Origin: Sipunculus nudus
Lineage: Eukaryota > Annelida > Sipuncula > Golfingiida > Sipunculidae
Assembly (NCBI GenBank): GCA_026874595.1
Contig: CM049312.1
Location: 70,712,929-70,776,928 of the forward strand
DNA: 64,000 bases
Direction: 5' to 3'
Shown piece by piece: positions 46,667 through 60,807 of this stretch. Made by a program: the position numbers and the translations under genes. Each line of letters starts with the position of its first letter. Within the stretch, counting starts at the first letter, position 1. The notes under the pieces were generated by a model. It searched no databases and was not told where the DNA came from. It saw nothing but the letters and a program-made list of their open reading frames with translations.

Positions 46667-47429
46667 GTAAGTTATTTTATGATATCTGTTGAAAATGAAT
46701 CTAAAAAAAATACAGAGCAGTTTTAAGATGACTAAAATTTCTATGACAAAATAAAATACTCTGCAGAGACGCCATGGTTGCCATTTTGTTTGTGAGGGTT
46801 TCAATTTCGGGATATTCGCGAAAGGGAAAAGATCGCGACAATAAAACCTTCGTTAATGAAAGGTCGAAGGCAAATCGAAGGCAAAGTTGAAAAGGTTAAA
46901 AGTAAAAGGTTGACATTATGATAAAAGTAGATCGTGTATGTTCAGATATTGATATTTCAAATTATATAATATATTTCCTATTGTCTTCCATTAACGAATA
47001 ATATTTTTGTACATAATTTTGTGCACATACTTTTTGATATAACAAATTTACATAATAATAGTTATACTCTATGTATGTAGTTATACTCTTTAGTATTGCG
47101 AGATCGCGTAAATAGAACCCCTCGCGACACACTGAAAAAAGGAAATAGCGAAACTTTAAATACGCGAACTCAATCCCAGTATGTAAACCGTTTCTTTCCT
47201 GTTCAATTCACTTAATTCACTTGTTTACTTCCTCACTTGTGATACCGGAAATTATTTTTTTTTTATATTTTACGAAATAATAACTTGTGCATGAGCATTG
47301 ATCTGGCTTGATCAATATTCTGTTAGATTTGGTCAACCAAGCCAGCACTCTGGATATTTTAAAGCATCATTAGATACAATCCATGGGCTGAGACCGCTGC
47401 ATTCGTCCTTGGTCTATTTCGTTTTTTTT

Positions 47430-47825
47430 TTTTTTCTTTTTCAACTGCTGCTTTGTACAGCAAGGTTCTTTTGGTCACATCACCAGGGTGAGCAGAGAGA
47501 AAAGAATTGTAAGCAGACCAATGAAGGCGTGGCGTCGCGCATTGTGCATCAGCTACGAATTTTTAGTTTGTGACGCCCGTTTCCGTTGGTCTAATTCACG
47601 GGTTCTGGCTCCGGTCCAAGAAACGGTCATACGACAGCGGGTTTTTTAGAGTAATAAGGCCACTGAAAGCGGATGTCGCATGTTGAAAATTTGGAGCTGA
47701 TGCGAACTGCGATACCATGCTTTCAATGGTCTGAGAGCAATATTTTTCTCTGTGCCGACTCTGGTGTGCAGACTTAAAAACCTTATCATACAAGCAGCGG
47801 TTTGAAAAAAGAAGACCTGAAACGA
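47430..47825 (+). repeat. Diverged inverted repeat
   Basis: About 160 bases at 47430-47600 match, at roughly two-thirds identity by eye, the reverse complement of 47660-47825 (for example CAGAGAGAAAAGAATTG against CAGAGAAAAATATTG and GCATCAGCT in both). Possibly an old fold-back element. Confidence 0.5.
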
Positions 47826-48165
47826 CTGCAGTGTATAATGAAAATGCAGGGAAATGTCGTGGAAGCCTCCTTCCCCCACGCAACAAATATGAAACATTAT
47901 CCGCTACATTTTTTATGCTTGGGGCGTGAAAATAATAGTTGTGAGGGGAAAAGTAATAACATTTTACTAATAATAACTTCACTAATAAATCTTAAGTATC
48001 GTATATACATGAAATTATATACATTTCACTGGTGCCAAAGAATCTCCATTTTTAAGTATTTTTTTTTATTTTCCTTTTTTTTGTTATTTTATATACCGGA
48101 CTTCCAATCTCCGAAAAGCCCGTCAATGAATATACATATTTTTTTGTTGTTTTCGTTAATTTCAG

Positions 48166-48311
48166 GTTGTATCTAGACTTAGGAAAAGGAGGTGTACATT
48201 GGACATTATGAATAACCATTCGGACTAAACATAAAAATTATTAAAAAAAGGGAAGAGAAGAGATTTTTGCAAGGAGTCAAGCATCCGACCGCTGGAAATT
48301 GAATTAACGAG
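48166..48311 (+). other. Putative 5' UTR part of the first coding exon
   Basis: A strong acceptor context (long T-rich tract ending TTTCAG at 48165) precedes this stretch, and an in-frame TGA (48300-48302) lies just before the ATG. If used, the gene has at least one upstream non-coding exon. Confidence 0.4.
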
Positions 48312-48360
48312 ATGGAAAAGATTATTTTGATCACCTTCTATATTCTGTCGATCATGTCAG
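48312..48360 (+). CDS. Lectin-mucin gene, exon 1 (signal peptide)
   Basis: ATG in a good context (GAGATGG). 49 bases, ending in phase 1 at TCAG|GTAAAT. Confidence 0.7.
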
Positions 48361-49600
48361 GTAAATATATTTACGATCTGTATGTTTTTAACACTTTATA
48401 TATATAATGTTACTCTTCTCAGCCTTTTATATATTCAAACTAGGGATCCCTGACTGTCGACGCTAAGCTGAATTTGTCTATAAGAATATTGAGCTTTTAT
48501 AAAATGTGGGTCCTGTGACCTTTACCCTTGTGACCTGGTGACCAAATACTGAGAACTTACTATCGTTGAACTAACACCATTTAGATTGTCATAACAATCT
48601 TTAAAAAAAAGTGTGTCCAGTGACCTTAACCTCTGACCAGGTAACCTCAAAATCTACAGATTTCTTTTACTTTGGGCAGGTAAGCTATGTGTGAAAGATA
48701 GATTGAAAGATTGGGACAGAAAATTTATAATATATATAAGTCAAGTTTGAAATCAAAATGTCATACCATTGGAGTTACAATCCGGAAACTAATCTGTGGA
48801 CAAATGGCCACTGTGTCCTTGACCTTTCACCCTGTGACCCTAAAATCGACAAGAATCTTCCCCTGTTGGCAGATGAGTAATATCTAGAACATAGAAAGTT
48901 TTTAATGAAAAGTTTGGCTTAAAATTTATCCACATTAAAACATGGGTTCGGCGACTTTGACCTTAGAGCCGATGACCCCAAAATCATTAGCCTAATTTTT
49001 CTTGCTTTAGTGGTGGGCCATAAAAAAGTCATGTTTGAAATCCATATGTCAATCTAAACTTGAGTTATCATCTGGAAACAAATCTATGGTTGGACGGATG
49101 GACAGACAGACGGACAGTCGAACAGACAAACGGACAGGGTGATTACTATAGGGCATCCACTTACGATCAATAAACACACTAGGTTTCGGGACACTAGATG
49201 ATATCACAGCTGAGAAACTGACGTGATTGTTATCAAATTATGGTTTGAAAAATAGGGGGAAATATCGTTAAATTTAGAGAAAAAATACAGGTAGCCCCAC
49301 CGGTTTTCGTGAACTGACAAAATGGCAAATATTCAAGGAAAGATTAATAACACATTCCATACATTAGTTATCAAGATAATTGATGTTTTGTATCAAACTT
49401 GTGATTATTCTTAGAGGTACTTACAAGTCCCATAGCTCGGAGGATATAGTGTGCAGTGACCTAATTTCAGGTGTCTAAGTTGACTTTTTATTGACCTCCA
49501 TAGATTTTTTTACTTAGAAGTTTATAGGCTCAATGGTTACGATTTGTGCCTCGCCAACAGACGGCCTGACGCCTGTTAGTTTTGGTATTATATATATATA

Positions 49601-49656
<56 letters not shown>

Positions 49657-50440
49657 ACGGAACCTAATATAAACAGATCACGTATGCCTGATGAATACAA
49701 ATTCTGTAACGGAGATATAAAAATCAGATTCTGTAACACTAGACAGCGTGATATGTCTAGGGGAAGAAATAAAGAAGTCAGTGGTTTTTTGTTAACAAAT
49801 AACTATAATTTATTCCTAAAACAACCCTAACAATACAATACACTAAATCAATACAATTTAACAGCAAAACAGCGGTATAGCAACAAGTTAATACAATCAC
49901 ATAGAAAAATAATGTGCACAGTACCTGGATACCAACACTGTCACCACGATAAGTTCTTTAAATGTATAGTCTCGGAGAATGACAGTCCATTCGAAAGTTC
50001 TTGCAACCACCCAGAAAGTAAACGGAAGTCTAAATGCATAAAATCCAGGAGAAAGTCTTTAAAAATCTATAATTGCCGCATTAGTCGGATAAGGTCCTAG
50101 AAACTGACATACGCTTCTGTGTCAGCTGGAATCTTCTCCGCTCTCTGCCCGGTTCTAAAACACAGCCCCCTTATATACCTTCACATCCAAAACCGAGAAT
50201 TTTCCACTTCTCGAACAGTCCATAAGATCTTGCACAACACAGTAAACACACGTTTCAGAAATTCTCTAGAAAACATCCCTGTGCGTACCTCCACATACCT
50301 GGGCCATCACGTGACCTCGGCAAGGTGTGAAAACCCAAGGCAAACATGACAACGAGAGTTCAACCAATAGGACTAAACATAGAATATAATACGCGGCCAG
50401 ACACGAGTGCCACAACAGGAGTTACGACCGTGTCACCTGT

Positions 50441-50501
<61 letters not shown>

Positions 50502-50790
50502 GTTGGTTCATTGTATAGAGATAGATCATGAATACACAGAATAGTCGGTTCATTCTCTGTGATTGAGGAAATGAAAGACTGTCATGTGAACGGACTACAT
50601 TTATCCTCTTCACTATACATTGAGGGCTTGCCATTTGTGTTCGGTGTACCTCATATCATCAACATGTGGCAGTTTATCAACAAAATAAACACATTAAAAA
50701 AATCAACAATGGATTGAACCGACTTTTCTGTGTATTCATGCTTTCTATTTCTCTCTCTATCTCTCTCTCTCCCTCTCTTTCTTTCTCTCT

Positions 50791-50884
<94 letters not shown>

Positions 50885-50989
50885 ATATATATTGTAATCT
50901 AATAGTCACTGTTTATTAGCACATTGTTCCATAACGAAAGTAACCTCCGTGAAATCACTAAGAATACCAATATGTTAAATCATGAACAC

Positions 50990-51034
<45 letters not shown>

Positions 51035-51451
51035 GGTAGTGTTACACTCCGATGTAAAGTGATCTAGGCCAGAGCGGTGTAACTCTGAAGAAAAACAACA
51101 CTGTTAATTCACAACAGTCTGTTTCACGGGATGCGACCCGATCATCAGGTGAATGTGGTTAGAATGAAGCTAACGGCGTGGTTTGAAAAGCCGAGTTATG
51201 TTCCAGTATCGCACGTGTACCCCGACCAATCCTATTGTGCACCCGAGGACAATAGGATCAGTGTCAGTCTTTCACATACCCCCCCCCCCCCCCCCCGCCC
51301 CGAATCGCACAAAGCATAATCTCGTCATCTCGTAAAGTCTCGCCTTTTTCAAACCACGCCGCTGGCTTCATTCTAACCACATTCACCTGATGATCGGGTC
51401 GAATCCCGTGAAACAGACTGTTGTAAATTAACAGTGTTGTTTTTCTTCAGA

Positions 51452-51508
<57 letters not shown>

Positions 51509-53375
51509 TATATACACACATAATTTCTATTACTTTGTTCACTATATAATTCATCTTTTTTCAGAAAGTTATGTTGAGGGGGCTGCGGGAGAGGTGGTCC
51601 CGTTTACAAGCATAACCGGAAGAACCTACGCCTTCGTTTCCATGGAGATGAGTCACCACCAGGCGAATGACTACTGTGTTTCGATTGGTGAAGGGTACAC
51701 CCTCCCAGTTTTTGAAACTCCGTTAGAAATCACGCAGTTCAACGACGCCGTGGTAACGACAACGGCCGTCGACATGTGAGTTATTTGTACCCTTTGCATA
51801 TATTGTTGTCCATAAGCTCAGGGGCGTCAAATAGGGGGGCTTGGGACTTATACACAAATATCCCCCACTTTTTAGAAAGGGGGGGATGGTCAATGTATTA
51901 TCCCCCCCCCCCCCGCAACTGTGGGAATAATATTTATATATTGGAAATTTAATATATGAACAATTAGAATTGAAGAATTTAGTTCCATGTATGAGTTTAT
52001 TATGAAATATTATTTATCTAAACCTGGTTTAAAATAAATCTATATTGGACCGGGTGTTTCATTTTTTTTTTATTCCCCCTCTTATGTCCGCGTTTGCGTT
52101 GCTTTTCGATCACTGATCTGTTACAGACGATTTTTATTTCGACACGGATTTCATATATAGAGTTTGATTGCAATTGTCGACTTATAAATATTTCATTTAT
52201 AACATGCCACCAGCCAGAATTAAAGGTCAAGGTCATACTTACACCCTCGTGAAGTTTAAAATTAAAAGTCTATAGGTTGGGTAAACGCATTAGCCTGTGT
52301 ATCTGGTATGCGATAGGAGCATTGCATCCACAATAGAGCCCTTTTCCCTGATGTGCTTGGCTGATGCAAAGTGTGAAGTGTTGTTGTTATATATCGTGCT
52401 CTTAAAATTTGATGCTTCTACATATATAGTATCAGCTTTTGATGAGGTCTTGAATCTCTGAGAAGATGTCACTTTAGTTCGTTCCACCACCCCTTGTCCA
52501 CCAGTTTTTTCGCGATTATTTATGAGTAAATCAAACAACGTGGGAACTGTTTACCCCAAGGAGAGAAAGAGAGAAATGCGTATTTATATCTTTTAGAAAT
52601 AATAACCTTCCTGTATAATTTTGCTGTAAACTGTTTAAAACGCTTTAGGAGAAACTATTTTTTATAGCGACATCTCACCACCAGCCTATGAAATGTACAT
52701 GGCAGGGACCAGTGATGACGTCATAATAGGCGTGACGCACAAAAGAGGCGCCCATAATCACGAGACCCATAATCAAGAGCTGCTGATCCTTGTTCGCAGC
52801 TAGGCCTGTAACGTTATTCTCCACGAGCACGCGCTTCACTGTTACGTCATGATCATATCCCTAAAAGAATAAACAATATTCACGTGTTAGGGATGCCATA
52901 AACCACGGACACATAACATAAAAATTGAGTAGGCCGTGACAGGAATATATTTTATATCAAACGCAGGTATGGTCCAAAAAATTACGCATTATAATTTTTC
53001 TGTCAACTCTTAGTTCTATTTGGCATGTTTTCTTACCTAAAATAATCGCCAAAACACAGGAGAAAAGGGGCCGTGGACACGCGAGTAACAAGTAGTCACT
53101 GAATAGTTTATCTGCGTGAACCCTTGTTTATTTGAAAAAAATTACAACTTAGTTGTTTTAAGTACAGTCTATAACCCGGGATGACATAAATATTTTTTTT
53201 AACAGTACAAGTTTGGCATCGTTCTGTTCAGTTGTGAAACAGCCACTCAGCCCTTACTGTATATTACAATGTAAACTGCGTAGTCTGGGTGGGAAAAAAT
53301 GTGTAGGCCTAGTTCATTTCTTAAGAAAATTACACCGATTAATACTATGTTTTACCAAAAGTTTATAAATATATA

Positions 53376-53422
<47 letters not shown>

Positions 53423-53738
53423 AAGTGTCCTAATCCGATATCTTACGTCTCTTAACTAATGATATTCCCTTGATTCTTTCATAAAAGTGGCTCAGAAGAC
53501 GCCTATCCAATCTCAGCCTGATGGTCCGTTTTTATAAATACCCACGTGTTTATAACATGTGGGAGGCCCGATACAATATATTATTTAGAACACTCATCAC
53601 ACGATAATACATACAACACAGTGGTTACGTGTGTGAAATAGAAAAATAAAATGTTTATGCAAGTAATGCATCAAAGGTAAATCGGGTTATGAAGGATTCC
53701 ATTCTGGCTCTGCTATTTATGACGTGATTAATGCCAGC

Positions 53739-53771
<33 letters not shown>

Positions 53772-56700
53772 CACGTGCTGTTTTGTGATATTGGCATGCG
53801 AATATGGAATATCCCTGATTTTAGTGATATTCATTATTTGTTTGATATGATTGATATACGCACGCGAATATCGAATATACCTGATCTGAGTGAAATTCGA
53901 TATTTGCATGATATGATTGAATTTTTTATGTTAGCATGCGAATATCGAATATCCGTGATTTGAAGCACCTGCTTCCTTTTTTTTCAACTCTGATAGTCCT
54001 GGGACTGAGGGGGTCCTGTGTGCAATCGTATGTCCCCTAATTTTGAAATCTGATCCAGATAGGACACCCTAAGAGGAGTTAAAAAAAACTTTGGTAGACA
54101 TCCTGGATCGCGGGCAGAAAGGGTGATATTCAAGATGGCATCCAAGGTGGCCGCCAAACCATTAACTCATACATAACTGGAAAAGTAATTTCGGGTAGGG
54201 GATTGATTTTGGTGTCTTTGCCTATGTTTGCAGGGTTCAGGAGTCTATTGAAACGATTTCCAATACAATACCTTATTTGATAATGGTGATATATAATATG
54301 GCTGCCAATATGGCCGCCGTACCATAAAATCATACATAACTCAGGGTCAAGGTATCTATTGAAACCATTTCCAAGACATAACCGTATTTGGTTACGGTGA
54401 TATTTAATATGTCTACCAATATGGCCATTGTACATTTGATCATGTATAACACTCAAAAGAATAGAGGTAGGGGGTTGATTTTGGTATTTTTGCCAATGTT
54501 GTCAGGGTCAAAGAATCTAATGAATCCAACTCCAAGACGATACCGTGTTTGTTTATGGTAATATTCAATATGGCTGCAAATATGGCTTTCTAACAGTTGA
54601 GTCATGTATGACAAGAAAAAGGAATTTAGATTTGGGATTCAGTTAGGTATCTTTGCCTATGTTTTTAATGTCTGGGATTCTTGAAATTATTTTTAAGAAA
54701 CTTTTTGTTTGTATTGGTGTTAGTTAACATTAGCTGCCAATTTAAAAGTTTCTTTCATAACTTCTAAAATTCATGTACACCTAACATATTGTGTGCTCAT
54801 GTTCTTTCCGAGTATTGGAGAACATAGGTCCCATTGACTTCTTTTTTTATGTCCAAGGAGACATAACAATGACCTCCCTTTACTTAATCTAAGACATTTT
54901 TTATATCAAACATTTAAGACTGAAACCCTGTCTTACTATCTGGGTGCTCAAAATTAGATTTCCTGCATGTAGCTCATAAAATATAGATCACCATGACCTA
55001 GTTTCAATTGTTGATGGAGATTTAGGGTGGACCTAAAATTTTATGTGAGAAGATTCTAGGTCAAACTGTAATGATTTGTACCAATCTGACTTTAAATGTT
55101 AAATTCATGTTTTCCTTTAGCTCACAACATTAGTATTACAATGATCTAGTTTAGGGATTCGACAAAAAACTTTCCAAGGACATCTCTAGAAGTTATATTA
55201 GAATGCTCTAAGAACCTAATGTCAGGTTTCAAAGCAGATTTGCCAAGAACCTCCCTGGATGTTAGGTTAATTTATTCTAGGGATTACGGAAACCATTTGA
55301 ACCCAGTTAGACTGTCTGGGTGTTCAAGATCGTCTTTTAGCCCCGTAGCTTGCAGAATATATGTCACGATGAATTAACTTTAGATTTCCTTGAAATTTTT
55401 ATCCAGAAGCTCCTATGTTGCGTTAGGGGATTCTGGGCATATTATGTACTATATATGCCCATTAGACAATCATTTTTTCCTTTAGCCAGTAGAATATAAA
55501 TCACAGTGACCTAATTTCTTGTTTTTAAGGATATTTGCCTAGGAACTATTTTAACAGTTCATGGGCTTGATGCTCGGATATGTGTCAAATTGCTCAACGT
55601 TTAGGTTTCATTTTTACTCATATTAAGGTATCTGTGAAAGACAAAGGCGCACACTGAAAACTCCTGTTCTTGTTAGCAACATTTCTCTGGACACCAAACA
55701 ACTAAGGGATCTGGACAGTTTCTCTCCATCGTCAAATAATACAATTAAACTTGAAGCTTTCCTTATTTTACTCAGAAAGGCCTGAGTGTAAACTAGAATA
55801 GTGCAGGTTGGTTAATATTTCCCGTAAGACACAGTCGGACAGAAAATGGAGCGCTCACACATCATCCTGAATTAGTCTCTGATCATGAAGAGGCGCATGT
55901 CCAAATCATTCTCTTGTCCTCTTTTTGGGTAAGAAATGAGCTGAAAAAAAATCTGATTGTACTTATATTGTGCTTTTCACATCCGTTTGTGTCAAGTGGA
56001 CTTAATGAAGTGTGGCCCAGAGGGAGAACTGGAGACAAAAACGAGGTATATTCCAATTCATGATCCGACAGAAGAGTCGGCCAGCTTATATTTATGTTCT
56101 TCCAGCCATTCATGTCTTGACTGGAAATGGCGTTACTAGCAAATTTAGACTACTGTACCACAGCAACAACAATAAAGCAACTGATTCCAATTTCCTATGT
56201 TAGAGATTTCAGACGGATGAATGGAAATATATAAGACTCTGCAATGCAGAAAAATACCTTGTTCAGGTACTAATCCGTGGAAATCATAGCATCTGTCCAT
56301 CATTTGCGGTACGCAATGTAGCATCAACGAACAGGAACATCTCTTCATGATCTACCACCAACAAACAATTCTAACCAGGGCCGTACCTTAATGCATTCTA
56401 TAAGACATACACGTATGTTTGGAGAATCTTTCTCTAGTGTGTATGGTTTTACAGGAAGCAGAGACTTCCCTGCTTCATATTCTGCAAATTTCAAGCAAGT
56501 GAAACGCATCCATGTAAAATCGAAAAATGGAAATTGGCACCAGTAAACCTGAATAAGTTATGATGGACTTGGTACCCATTAGATATGAAACTTGCATGCA
56601 AAGATATATGTATTATCCGTTGATATATGTTGATTTCTTTCATTTCTTTGTATAAAAAACTTATAATCAACTATTTGTCGATGTAGCTTGAGTTCTAATG

Positions 56701-59297
56701 ATGTTATGTTAAACGTTAAGACACTCTGGCACATCGGCAGCCACAGTAAATTTCATCATTATCAAATACTTATCGACCAAATAATTTTAAGAAATACCTT
56801 GACCATGAAGACCCCCAAATCAATCACCTAGCTGTATTACTTGGTGAATTTTCAATGATTCAATGACATCGCCGCCATACCTGAGCTATATTGAATTCCA
56901 CTTTAGCCTGAGAAGATACCGGCCTGATGATAATTTTGGTAGTTTTTTTACCATTGAAAATTTAACAAACGACCACAAAATCAATCTTATCTCGATTCTT
57001 TAGTGAGTTACTCATGATTCAATTGTGCAGCTGCTATTATGGTGGCCATAATGGCAACCATGTAGAATTTTACCATAACCCAATACGGTTTAGTCTTAAA
57101 AATAGTTTCATAGATCTTTTAACCCTTAAAACATAGGCAAAGACATCGAAATATCATCCCCTACCTTTATTCCTCGGATACTCATACATGTGCAATGGTA
57201 CAGTGGCAGTATTTGCAGCCATATTGAATATCACGATAACTAAATACGGTAAAGTTTCAATAGATCTTTTAACCCTGAAAAAATAGGCAAAGACATGGAA
57301 ATATCATCCCCTACCTTAATACCTTGGACAGTCAGACATGGTGCAATGGAACAATGGCCGTATTTGCAGCCATATTGAAATTCACGATAACCAAATACGG
57401 TATAGTTTCAATAGATCCTGTAACCCTTAAACATAGGCAAAAACACCAAAATCATTCCTTACCTCAATCGCTTTTTGAGTTAAGAATGATTTTATGGTAC
57501 GGCGGCCATAATCGCAGCCATATTGAATATCACCATTATCATAAACGATATTGTCTTGGAAATGATTTCAATAGATTTCTTGACCCTGAAAACATAGAAA
57601 AGACACCAAAATCATTCCCCTACCTCAATTACTTTTCGAGTTATATATGATTTAATGGTTTGGTGGCCATCTTGGACGCCATCTTGAATTTCACCCATCA
57701 GGCCCACGATCCAGGATGTCAACCCAAGTTTTCTTTTACTCCCATAAGGGTGTCCTACCTGGATCAGAAGTCAAAATTAGGGGACATATGATTGCACACA
57801 GGACCTCCTCAACCCCAGGACTATGACGGGTTTTTACTGATTTGATAGCCGCCATGGGTGCGTCTGTGATGTTTTCATCCTCATAAACGGACGAGCGGTA
57901 TGTGGATTTTAAAGACTTAGTAAACAAGTAAAAAAAATCTGTGAGTTGACAGTTTCGTCGTCTTCACGAACCATATATTGGAAGCAGGCTTAATCAGTAT
58001 TCATACATATTGTTGGCAATGTATATAAGGAGTTTGAGTCGGTATTATACGGCGCATGGAGATAAGAGCTGCAGACTAGAGCGTATAGAGAAGTCGGTAG
58101 TTATAGTCGTATTATTTTCATGAATAATTGCGAGGAGTCATTTCTGACTGAGACTCTTGCGTGTCAAGATATACTTTGTTCCTTGAGGAAAGATATTCTG
58201 TGCACTCTCGTTCAAAGGTTGACATTGTTGTATTGACTTGTAGGGACAAGTTCGTTTGAACAGTGAGAATGATATAGTATAGCTGTGTCCCAATTCCTAA
58301 GACTGCTTGCCTTTGTGTCAGGCACTGTTATATAGCAGCGATATTCCTGTACAATGCATATATTGAGCGCTTAGGCCGTACAGGTCAGGAGTCACAGAAC
58401 TAGTTTAAAGTGTCGTGTTCTATAATATAGAGGGCGCTTCATAGGTTACATTGTAAGGAGCGAGGGACCTGTTCGTGTGACACATGTCAGAGACGACCTA
58501 AGTGATACATTTTTTCCGCACATTAACTGCTCTATTAAAATCAATGCTTTAACTCCGTTTTAGGCTGCACAGTTATGTACTTATTGTTGTAGCTAGCGAT
58601 TTTCATCATCGTTATATCACTGAATTGACATTCCTAGCATTTTAAGTAATATAAAGGGTTTTTTTTCGTTTGAGACAAAAACGGTCCATTAATACAAAGC
58701 ATAAACTCGATATATACGGACACATACTTTCAGAACAAAGGGCAAGGGCTGAGATTGACATAATATAAAGGACTCGTCTATGGCGCTGCCTGTTACTGTT
58801 TTATTTTTTATACGCCCGTCCTTGACTCGACATATATCCGTCAGTCTGTGACCGTCCGTTAAATTCAATTGTTGCAAAACTTAATTTGATTTTCACGAAA
58901 CTTATTATAAAAAAATAGAGTTTCTCACCTGAATTACATTTTCGGCAAAATTCATACATATTTTATGGGGTCTGAGGTCATAAGACTTCCGACGGGCGCA
59001 TTTGCGATGCTCTTGTTTAATTCTTTCGACTGTTATATGATGTTTATTCGGTCGGTATATCGGTCGGTTAAAACGTTTCTCACAGTCATGATTGATATTA
59101 AAGTCTAGTTACCGAACAAGGCAGCAACTCGAGTAATTTGAATTACAACATTTGGTATGGGATTCCGGAGTAAATAACCATGTAGGTTTGACTAATCACG
59201 AAGGCTGCACTATTTCAGATTTGGTTACTTTAAATTGGTATTCTAACTCCCCCCCCCCCCGGAACCATTTCGTCTGTGTTACTCAACAAGGGAAGCA

Positions 59298-59359
<62 letters not shown>

Positions 59360-60251
59360 ACTTTAAATTGGTATTATATATAACTGTTTCCTCTCGATAT
59401 GGACATATGACGTATGATTAATTTATTCTGAATGATATGATATGACATCCATGACTACTTTCTTAAAATATATATGTATATTTATATATATCCCTAGAAC
59501 CTATCATGAACAAACGGTTCCAGGAAGAACCCGTCTCCTGGTTCTTAGAAGCACCAAATATCAGTGTTACATATAGAACCCATAGAGTTCCCAAAGAACC
59601 CCTACAGAGTTTTCTATAAAGAACTGGCTCCAATCTGAAGAACCTTAAGGGTTCGACATGTAATCCTTTATTATATGAATTAATTTATTATGGCACAAAA
59701 TCTTATTTGCAAAAACATTGAAAATTTTGAAAAAAAATTGGAAAGATATATAATATAATTTAAGATATCCATTTTTTAACACGTACGACTTTATTCGTAA
59801 GTTTAACCTTTTCTCATCTTGGCCTTCGAAGTTGCAAACTCTTATTCATGAAGATTTTATTTTCACCATAGTTCCCTTATCGCGAAAATGGTGATTTGAA
59901 TCCCTCGTGAACCAAAATAGCAACCACAGTATACATTTTCTATTTTTAGGTAAACAATGGGCGGAATCATAACTGCATTTTCAGCATGTTTGATATGTTG
60001 CTTTTCTTTGCAGACATCACTGCTACTGGTTAGGCATGCACGAACAAAACGTTTGGAAATGGGATCTGTGCGATTTGGCTGTGACGGCGTTTAACTGGAA
60101 CATCGGGTTTCCCGTAGAAGGCCCTTCTCTCACTTACGCGTACGGCAAACTTGCTGGTGATCTTGGCTGGGAGAATTCTGTAGCCGCAATGGAATGCTTG
60201 ATCATGTGCGAGCTTAATACCCAATGCAGCACAGGTGAGGCTTACTAGCGT

Positions 60252-60290
<39 letters not shown>

Positions 60291-60759
60291 CGCTAACGAC
60301 CACCTCAGCATAGCAAATACCTATAAATTACAAGCACTCTTTCATAGTCCCGATTTGTTCGCAGTTTTTTTTCCATAAATAAACCTTGGTTAACGGGCAA
60401 CCTTTTAGGAAATGTTTATTGGCTGAAAAATGTTTGACCTTTCCTCCTCTTTATTTTATTTATAAATACGAGTAAACAATACGTAACGTCTTAATTTCCT
60501 GTCTTGTTGTGTAGAAAACATAATCAATAATTCAGAATTATATTGAATAGCTCCATGCGTGTCATTAGCACTTAAAGTTAACAAAGCACGACCATGCGAG
60601 CTCTTGTGAGACCCCTGATAGTAAAATTTACTTTGGCGACCACCTCGGAAATGCGACCACTTTATTAAAGTTAACAAAGCACGACCATTCGAGCTCTTGT
60701 GAGACCCCTGATAGTAAGATTTACTTCGGCGACCACCTCGGATATGCGACCACTTTATT

Positions 60760-60807
<48 letters not shown>

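Noticed and set aside
52660-52802. Exon-like stretch after TTTTTTATAG in intron 2, phase-compatible with exon 2
   Set aside because: It runs into a stop without a good donor and carries no lectin motif, while direct joining of exon 2 to 60014 gives a proper domain.
58010-58560. TATATAAGGAG-like promoter and possible LTR remnant
   Set aside because: No matching TG...CA ends or polyadenylation order could be established.
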